From Massiliimalia sp050943535 (GTDB taxonomy: Bacteria; Bacillota; Clostridia; Oscillospirales; Ruminococcaceae), in NCBI GenBank assembly GCA_050943535.1, contig JBMNPJ010000004.1, positions 1 through 64,000 of the forward strand: a DNA stretch of 64,000 nucleotides. The letters are read 5' to 3'. The translations under genes and the position numbers were made by a program. Below the pieces are notes generated by a model. That model saw only the letters and a program-made list of their open reading frames with translations. It ran no database searches and was not told where the DNA came from. Shown one piece after another: positions 59,531 to 64,000 of the stretch; the stretch's first letter is position 1, and every line of letters begins with the position of its first letter.

Positions 59531-60595
59531 ATGTCAGAAAAACCCATTCTGGCGCCGATGGTAGCGCCCCTTTTAACATGGTATCAGCAATTTGCCAGAG
59601 TTTTGCCCTGGAGAAGCGACCCAACACCGTACCATGTGTGGATATCTGAAATTATGCTGCAACAGACCCGAGTAGAAGCGGTGAAGGAATATTACGCTCG
59701 CTTTCTGCAGGAACTTCCGGATTTGGAATCGCTGGCTCAGGTGCCGGAACAAAAGCTTTTAAAGCTGTGGGAAGGACTGGGATATTACAGCCGGGCAAGA
59801 AATTTGAAAAAAGCGGCAGAACTGGTTATGGAACAGTACGGCGGACAGCTGCCGTCCGACCCGGCAAGCCTGCAAAAGCTGCCGGGAATCGGCGCTTATA
59901 CAGCAGGGGCAATTGCATCCATTGCCTTTCAGGTGCCTGCTCCTGCAGTAGACGGCAATGTACTGCGGATTTTGTCCCGTGTGATGGGGGACTACAGCAA
60001 TGTGAGCCAGACACAAACCAAGAAAAAGTATGAGGAACTTCTTCGGCAGGTGTACCCGCTGGCAGCAGAACAAAAGTCTCCGGGAGATTTTACCCAGGCA
60101 TTGATGGAATTGGGGGCTACTGTCTGTGTTCCTAACGGGGAACCCAGATGTCTTGTTTGTCCCTGGGGGGATTTGTGCCAGGCGAAAAAGCTGGGGGTAA
60201 TTGGAGAACTTCCTGTAAAAGACGAAAAAAAGGCCAGAACCATAGAAAAAAGAACGGTACTGGTTTTATGTTCTGGGAATAAGGTCGCTTTGCGTCAGCG
60301 GCCAAAACAGGGACTGTTGGCTTCTTTATGGGAATTTCCCGCTGTGGAAGGGCATTTGTCCCAGCAGCAGGCGAAAAACTTGCTGAATGACTGGGGAATG
60401 GATGTGAACGGTGAAATCCATTCTTTAGGGAGGGCAAAGCACATTTTTACCCATATTGAGTGGAATATGATTGGATTCCAGGCAGAAGTGGATTGTGAGG
60501 GGACAGAATCTGGACTGGTATGGGTAGAAAGAGAACGGTTAAAGGAAGAATATCCCATTCCCAATGCGCTGAAAGCTTACCAGAAATTTTTATAA
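59531..60595 (+). CDS. mutY: A/G-specific adenine glycosylase
   Basis: The 354-aa DNA-repair enzyme has the catalytic Glu40 in SEIMLQQTR, a helix-hairpin-helix LPGIGAYTAGAI (about 117-128), VDGNVLRILSRV with the catalytic Asp, an iron-sulphur cluster C-x7-C-x2-C-x5-C (CVPNGEPRCLVCPWGDLC) and a C-terminal NUDIX-like domain. It removes adenine mispaired with 8-oxoguanine. I chose ATG 59531, 7 nt after AAAGGA; longer upstream frames extend into non-coding sequence. Confidence 0.95.
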   Translation: MSEKPILAPMVAPLLTWYQQFARVLPWRSDPTPYHVWISEIMLQQTRVEAVKEYYARFLQELPDLESLAQVPEQKLLKLWEGLGYYSRARNLKKAAELVMEQYGGQLPSDPASLQKLPGIGAYTAGAIASIAFQVPAPAVDGNVLRILSRVMGDYSNVSQTQTKKKYEELLRQVYPLAAEQKSPGDFTQALMELGATVCVPNGEPRCLVCPWGDLCQAKKLGVIGELPVKDEKKARTIEKRTVLVLCSGNKVALRQRPKQGLLASLWEFPAVEGHLSQQQAKNLLNDWGMDVNGEIHSLGRAKHIFTHIEWNMIGFQAEVDCEGTESGLVWVERERLKEEYPIPNALKAYQKFL

Positions 60596-60656
60596 AATTA
60601 AATCACTTTTACAAAAATTGACGAAAAATACTTTACTAATTTAGCGCGAATACAGT

Positions 60657-60685
60657 TGTCAAAAAGCAAGGTGCTTGGTATAATA
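60657..60685 (+). promoter_or_regulatory. Sigma-A promoter of ilvE
   Basis: TTGTCA (60657-60662) and TATAAT (60680-60685) are 17 bp apart, about 95 bp before the ilvE start. Confidence 0.8.
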
Positions 60686-60779
60686 AAAGATAACCCATAT
60701 GGTAGATCCAGCGGGAAAAGGAAGACGTCCGTTCCGTTTTGAGGGGAAACGGGCAGAAAAATTGATAGAGGGTGTTTTT

Positions 60780-61850
60780 ATGATGGATCTGAAAATTGAA
60801 CAATCTGTCAACAGAAAAGAAAAACCGGCAGATGAAACCAAACTGGGGTTTGGAAAAATTTTTACAGATCATATGTTTATTATGGATTATAATGAAGGAA
60901 TGGGCTGGCATGATGCTCGGATTGTTCCTTACGGTCCGATCATGATGGATCCGGCTTCTACCTGTCTCCACTACAGCCAGGAAGTATTTGAAGGGATGAA
61001 GGCATATCGTGCCGCTGATGGCAGCATTCGCCTGTTCCGTCCAGAAGAAAACTTCAAGCGGATGAATGTTTCCTGCGACCGTATCTGTATTCCACAGTTT
61101 GATGAAGAATTTTTGCTTCATGCACTGAATGAACTGATTAAATTGGATGCAGACTGGGTTCCTCATGCTGATGGAACTTCTTTGTACATCCGTCCATTTA
61201 TCATTGGTACGGAAGAATCTTTGGGGGCACATTCTTCTACTGCTTATAAATTTATCATCATCATGTCTCCTTCTGGAGCTTACTACGCAACAGGTTTGAA
61301 TCCGGTAAAAATTTATGTAGAAACCAAATATGTCCGTGCGGTACAGGGCGGAACCGGTTTTGCAAAAACTGGCGGTAACTATGCGGCATCCTTAAAAGCA
61401 CAGGATGTAGCAGGAGAAGAAGGCTACTCTCAGGTACTGTGGCTGGACGGCGTAGAACGGAAATATGTAGAAGAAGTAGGCGCCATGAATGTATTCTTTG
61501 TTCTGGGCGATGAAATTGTAACACCGGCTTTGGACGGAAGCATTCTGCCTGGTATTACCCGGAAATCTGCAATTGAACTGCTGAAATCCTGGGGCTATAA
61601 AGTGTCCGAACGTCTGCTGGACATCCATGAACTGGTAGATGCTTATAAAAACGGTACTTTAAAAGAAGCATTTGGTACTGGTACTGCTGCAGTTATTTCT
61701 CCTATTGGGGAACTGAAATACGATGGTCTGGTAATGAAGATCAATAACAATGAGATTGGTGAGATTTCTCAGAAACTGTATGATAATCTGACAGCAATCC
61801 AGTGGGGCAAACAGGAAGATCCATTTGGATGGAGCTATCTGGTAAAATAA
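60780..61850 (+). CDS. ilvE: Branched-chain amino-acid aminotransferase
   Basis: The 356-aa class IV PLP aminotransferase has the PLP lysine at 196 (GFAKTGGNYA), the EVFEGMKAYR segment near 68-77 and GTGTAAVISP near 298. It transfers amino groups between glutamate and the branched-chain 2-oxo acids, the last step in valine, leucine and isoleucine synthesis. The start is ATG 60780, 7 nt after AGAGGG, at the usual family length; an in-frame ATG at 60699 is upstream of a weaker context. Confidence 0.95.
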   Translation: MMDLKIEQSVNRKEKPADETKLGFGKIFTDHMFIMDYNEGMGWHDARIVPYGPIMMDPASTCLHYSQEVFEGMKAYRAADGSIRLFRPEENFKRMNVSCDRICIPQFDEEFLLHALNELIKLDADWVPHADGTSLYIRPFIIGTEESLGAHSSTAYKFIIIMSPSGAYYATGLNPVKIYVETKYVRAVQGGTGFAKTGGNYAASLKAQDVAGEEGYSQVLWLDGVERKYVEEVGAMNVFFVLGDEIVTPALDGSILPGITRKSAIELLKSWGYKVSERLLDIHELVDAYKNGTLKEAFGTGTAAVISPIGELKYDGLVMKINNNEIGEISQKLYDNLTAIQWGKQEDPFGWSYLVK

Positions 61851-61929
61851 AATTTGTCCTGAAAAGCTTTTAACAGATTTTTAGACAAAAATTGTGACTG
61901 CGGCCTGCAGTTTCAAGATGACAGGGGCT

Positions 61930-62012
61930 GCCGCAAAACAGCACAGAAGGGTGCAGACATTCATGAAAAGAGGAAGTACTGCATTTGGCTGTTTTGCGGC
62001 GCCTTCTTTTTT
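61930..62012 (+). terminator. Long structured terminator between ilvE and the pseudouridine synthase gene
   Basis: The 13-bp perfect arms GCCGCAAAACAGC/GCTGTTTTGCGGC (61930-61942 and 61988-62000) enclose a 45-nt loop with an inner TGCAG/CTGCA stem. GCCTTCTTTTTT follows. AGAAGG in the loop can also pair with CCTTCT after the stem. It is larger than a simple terminator and may be a small RNA or attenuator. Confidence 0.6.
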
Positions 62013-62051
62013 CGGTGATAAAATAAAAATCAGACAGGAAGGAAGATTACA

Positions 62052-62915
62052 ATTCGCAGACTGGATTATCTCATATCAGATCGTTTTGATGGGGTGACCG
62101 TGGAACATTATCTGATGCATACCCACGGCTTTTCCAGAAGAATTATTACCCAGCTCAAACGGGAGCCGGAGCATATTTTGCTCAATGGAACCCATATTCG
62201 CATGGTAGACCCGGTGCATACAGGGGATACAGTCACCGTTATTTTGGAAGAGCAGGTGATTCTGCGGGGAAATCCATCCCTTCAGGTAGGGGTTGTGTAT
62301 GAGGATCAGGATATTATTTTGTTTGATAAACCGCCTGCTATGCCGGTTCATCCGTCCTTTGCCCATAAGGATGACACACTGGGCAATTTTTTTGCGTACC
62401 ATACCCAAAAGCAGGGAGAAACCATCTCCTTTCGGCCAGTGAACCGATTGGATACGGATACAACCGGACTGTGTCTTGCAGCAAAAAATTCTTTGGCGGC
62501 CAGCGTGCTGGCACATCAGGTAGAAAAAGAATATACTGCAGTGCTCAGCGGAGAACTTCCCTGGGAACAGGGGGAAATTCGTTTTCCCATTGCCAGGGAT
62601 CCGGTAGTTCCCATTAAACGCTGTGTGGATCCCAAAGGGCAGGACAGTATTACCCGGTATCAGGTAATTGACCGGGGAAATGGATATACTCTGGTTCGGG
62701 TGAAGCTGCTTACAGGACGCACCCACCAAATTCGGGTTCATTTTTCCTATTTGGGTTATCCTTTGGCAGGAGACCGGATGTACGGCGGAGACCTTTCCCA
62801 GATCGATCGTCAGGCTTTGTGCTGTACCCGTATGGAATTTGCCCATCCGGTAAGCGGAGAAAAAATGGATTTTCAAATTGAAATGGGACAGGATATGAAA
62901 GTCCTGTTGAAATAA
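62052..62915 (+). CDS. RluA-family pseudouridine synthase
   Basis: The 287-aa protein has an N-terminal part that reads like a short S4-like segment (SRRIITQLKREPEHILLNG) and the catalytic RLDTDTTGL (Asp in VNRLDTDT near 130). It ends with VKLLTGRTHQIRVHFSYLGYPLAGD. It converts uridine to pseudouridine in rRNA or tRNA. The frame has no ATG, GTG or TTG near the ribosome site: GGAAGG (62037-62042) is 9 nt before ATT 62052, which would give MRRLDYLISDRFDGV. The next GTG, at 62094, lacks a ribosome site. I use ATT; the alternative is 62094. Confidence 0.85.
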   Translation: MRRLDYLISDRFDGVTVEHYLMHTHGFSRRIITQLKREPEHILLNGTHIRMVDPVHTGDTVTVILEEQVILRGNPSLQVGVVYEDQDIILFDKPPAMPVHPSFAHKDDTLGNFFAYHTQKQGETISFRPVNRLDTDTTGLCLAAKNSLAASVLAHQVEKEYTAVLSGELPWEQGEIRFPIARDPVVPIKRCVDPKGQDSITRYQVIDRGNGYTLVRVKLLTGRTHQIRVHFSYLGYPLAGDRMYGGDLSQIDRQALCCTRMEFAHPVSGEKMDFQIEMGQDMKVLLK

Positions 62916-62929
62916 AGGAGGAAAAAACA

Positions 62930-63871
62930 ATGATACAGGGTCAAATGATCTCTACCTGGAAAATGTCTTGGGACGGCATGAAGGAAGCCGCTTGTCTGCT
63001 CAGCCAGGGAAAACCAATTCATGAGGCAATTCTGACCGCGGTGAAGTCTGTGGAGGACAATCCCCGTTTTGTTTCTGTTGGATACGGAGGACTGCCCAAT
63101 ATCCAGGGTGAAGTACAGCTGGATGCCGCGTATATGGATGGAGATACCCTGGGATTTGGAGGAATCATTGAAGTGTCTGATATTCAAAATCCCATTGAGG
63201 TAGCATATGATTTGAGCAAGTATCAGCGCAATTGCCTTCTTTCCGGAGAAGGAGCTGGACTGTATGCCCGTCAAAACGGTTTTGCGATCCGCAATATGCT
63301 GACACCTGCTGCCAAAGAACGCTATTTGGCACAAAAAGACAAACAGGTGGATATGGAACTTTTAGAGGCTTATGATGGTCATGATACCGTATGTGTATTG
63401 GGGAAAGATCCAAATACCGGAAATATTTCCTGCGGTGTTTCCACTTCTGGGCTATTTTTAAAGCACCCGGGACGGGTAGGTGACAGTCCCATTATTGGTT
63501 CCGGTTTTTATGCCGATTCTTTAGCAGGAGCTGCCGGATGTACCGGCGTGGGAGAAGACATTATGAAAGGATGCCTGTCTTTTGCCATTGTAGAAAAAAT
63601 GCGGGGAGGAATGGATCCTCAGACAGCCTGTGAAACAGCAGTTTCTGCTCATGTACAGCGGATGAGTCAAAAGGGACATCAGGTATCTGATATTTCTGCC
63701 ATTGCGATTGCTCCAGACGGAACAGTGGGAGCAGCTACCAATATTCCGCTGTTTCCTTTTGTTGTGGTACAGGGAGATGAAGCAAACCTCTATGTAGCTT
63801 CCTGCCGAGAGGGAAAGGTCTCTGTGATGGAAGCCACTGAAGAATGGCTTCAGGGATACACAGGAGACTGA
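62930..63871 (+). CDS. N-terminal-nucleophile asparaginase/isoaspartyl peptidase family
   Basis: The 313-aa protein resembles glycosylasparaginase-type Ntn hydrolases. The catalytic Thr is expected at 153 in HDTVCVLG (usual form HDTVG), followed by SCGVSTSGLFLKHPGRVGDSPIIG (about 165-190), which holds the conserved glycine/arginine turn. The precursor self-cleaves before Thr153. It would hydrolyse N-glycosyl-asparagine or isoaspartyl bonds. AAAGGAGG lies before ATG, 14 nt after the pseudouridine synthase gene. Confidence 0.85.
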   Translation: MIQGQMISTWKMSWDGMKEAACLLSQGKPIHEAILTAVKSVEDNPRFVSVGYGGLPNIQGEVQLDAAYMDGDTLGFGGIIEVSDIQNPIEVAYDLSKYQRNCLLSGEGAGLYARQNGFAIRNMLTPAAKERYLAQKDKQVDMELLEAYDGHDTVCVLGKDPNTGNISCGVSTSGLFLKHPGRVGDSPIIGSGFYADSLAGAAGCTGVGEDIMKGCLSFAIVEKMRGGMDPQTACETAVSAHVQRMSQKGHQVSDISAIAIAPDGTVGAATNIPLFPFVVVQGDEANLYVASCREGKVSVMEATEEWLQGYTGD

Positions 63872-63899
63872 TTCAATCGTTGCTTATCTTTTGGGATTC

Positions 63900-63921
63900 T
63901 TAAGGGACGTTTGTCCCTTAA
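63900..63921. repeat. Palindrome TTAAGGGAC-GTTT-GTCCCTTAA
   Basis: The 9-bp arms (63900-63908 and 63913-63921) form a perfect hairpin without a T-tract on the plus strand. The core AGGGACGTnnGTCCCT is shared with the palindrome at 39682-39701. It may be a terminator for the asparaginase gene or a small repetitive element. The remaining 79 bases of the window show no other feature. Confidence 0.6.
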
Positions 63922-64000
63922 GCTGTCGGAGGCAAAAATTTATACAACTTTTTTAACATATACTTTATCGATAAACTGAAGCCGTATAATACCGCTTGTA

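Overview
The window looks like chromosomal DNA of a spore-forming, Gram-positive Clostridia member, probably a gut-type Oscillospirales or Ruminococcaceae relative. The lineage is inferred from gene content and was not tested by a search. Supporting signs are strong AGGAGG-type ribosome sites, many TTG and GTG starts, a full-length spoIIE, PBSX-like phage genes, Firmicutes-style pst/pho order, and a 4-tRNA array next to rnpB.

Layout. Positions 1-13.3 kb hold five copies (one cut by the window edge) of a secreted cell-wall-binding-repeat protein family. Four of them share an almost identical 78-bp leader and signal-peptide sequence. Among them lie melA (GH4 alpha-galactosidase) with two regulators, an ECF S-component plus type III pantothenate kinase (coaX), and an NAD(P)HX repair enzyme with a small anchored protein. 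Positions 13.4-16 kb encode an OmpR-type two-component system, and 16.1-18.4 kb encode SpoIIE.

Positions 18.9-31.4 kb carry a very compact phage-derived structural cluster. It has terminase, portal, protease, capsid, connectors, contractile sheath and tube, and baseplate. I see no tape-measure protein, receptor-binding fibre, lysis gene, integrase, repressor or replication gene. This is the most interesting locus: it reads as a domesticated DNA-packaging particle, GTA-like or otherwise specialised, rather than a complete prophage.

Positions 31.6-38.3 kb are a phosphate regulon (pstSCAB-phoU-phoBR). Positions 38.3-41.1 kb hold small hydrolases and an exact 90-bp tandem repeat. Positions 41.3-42.2 kb hold RNase P RNA and tRNA-Val, -Phe, -Gly and -Cys. 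Positions 42.3-46.3 kb encode a heterodimeric ABC exporter controlled by a MarR repressor. Then follow a GH51 arabinofuranosidase, a PAP2 phosphatase, two small membrane proteins, a K+/H+ antiporter and a PBP2-like transpeptidase.

Positions 53.8-56.6 kb encode a GMP synthase whose glutaminase domain is shortened and lacks its catalytic triad, followed by a GH32 sucrase. Positions 56.8-59.1 kb encode a polar amino-acid ABC importer with ARG-box-like repeats upstream. The window ends with mutY, ilvE, an RluA-type pseudouridine synthase that appears to start at ATT, and an N-terminal-nucleophile asparaginase.

The main themes are carbohydrate scavenging (GH4, GH51, GH32), wall-associated secreted proteins probably under common control, phosphate sensing and sporulation. 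Where an in-frame upstream codon lacked a ribosome site, I moved the start to the codon that has one and say so in the entry.
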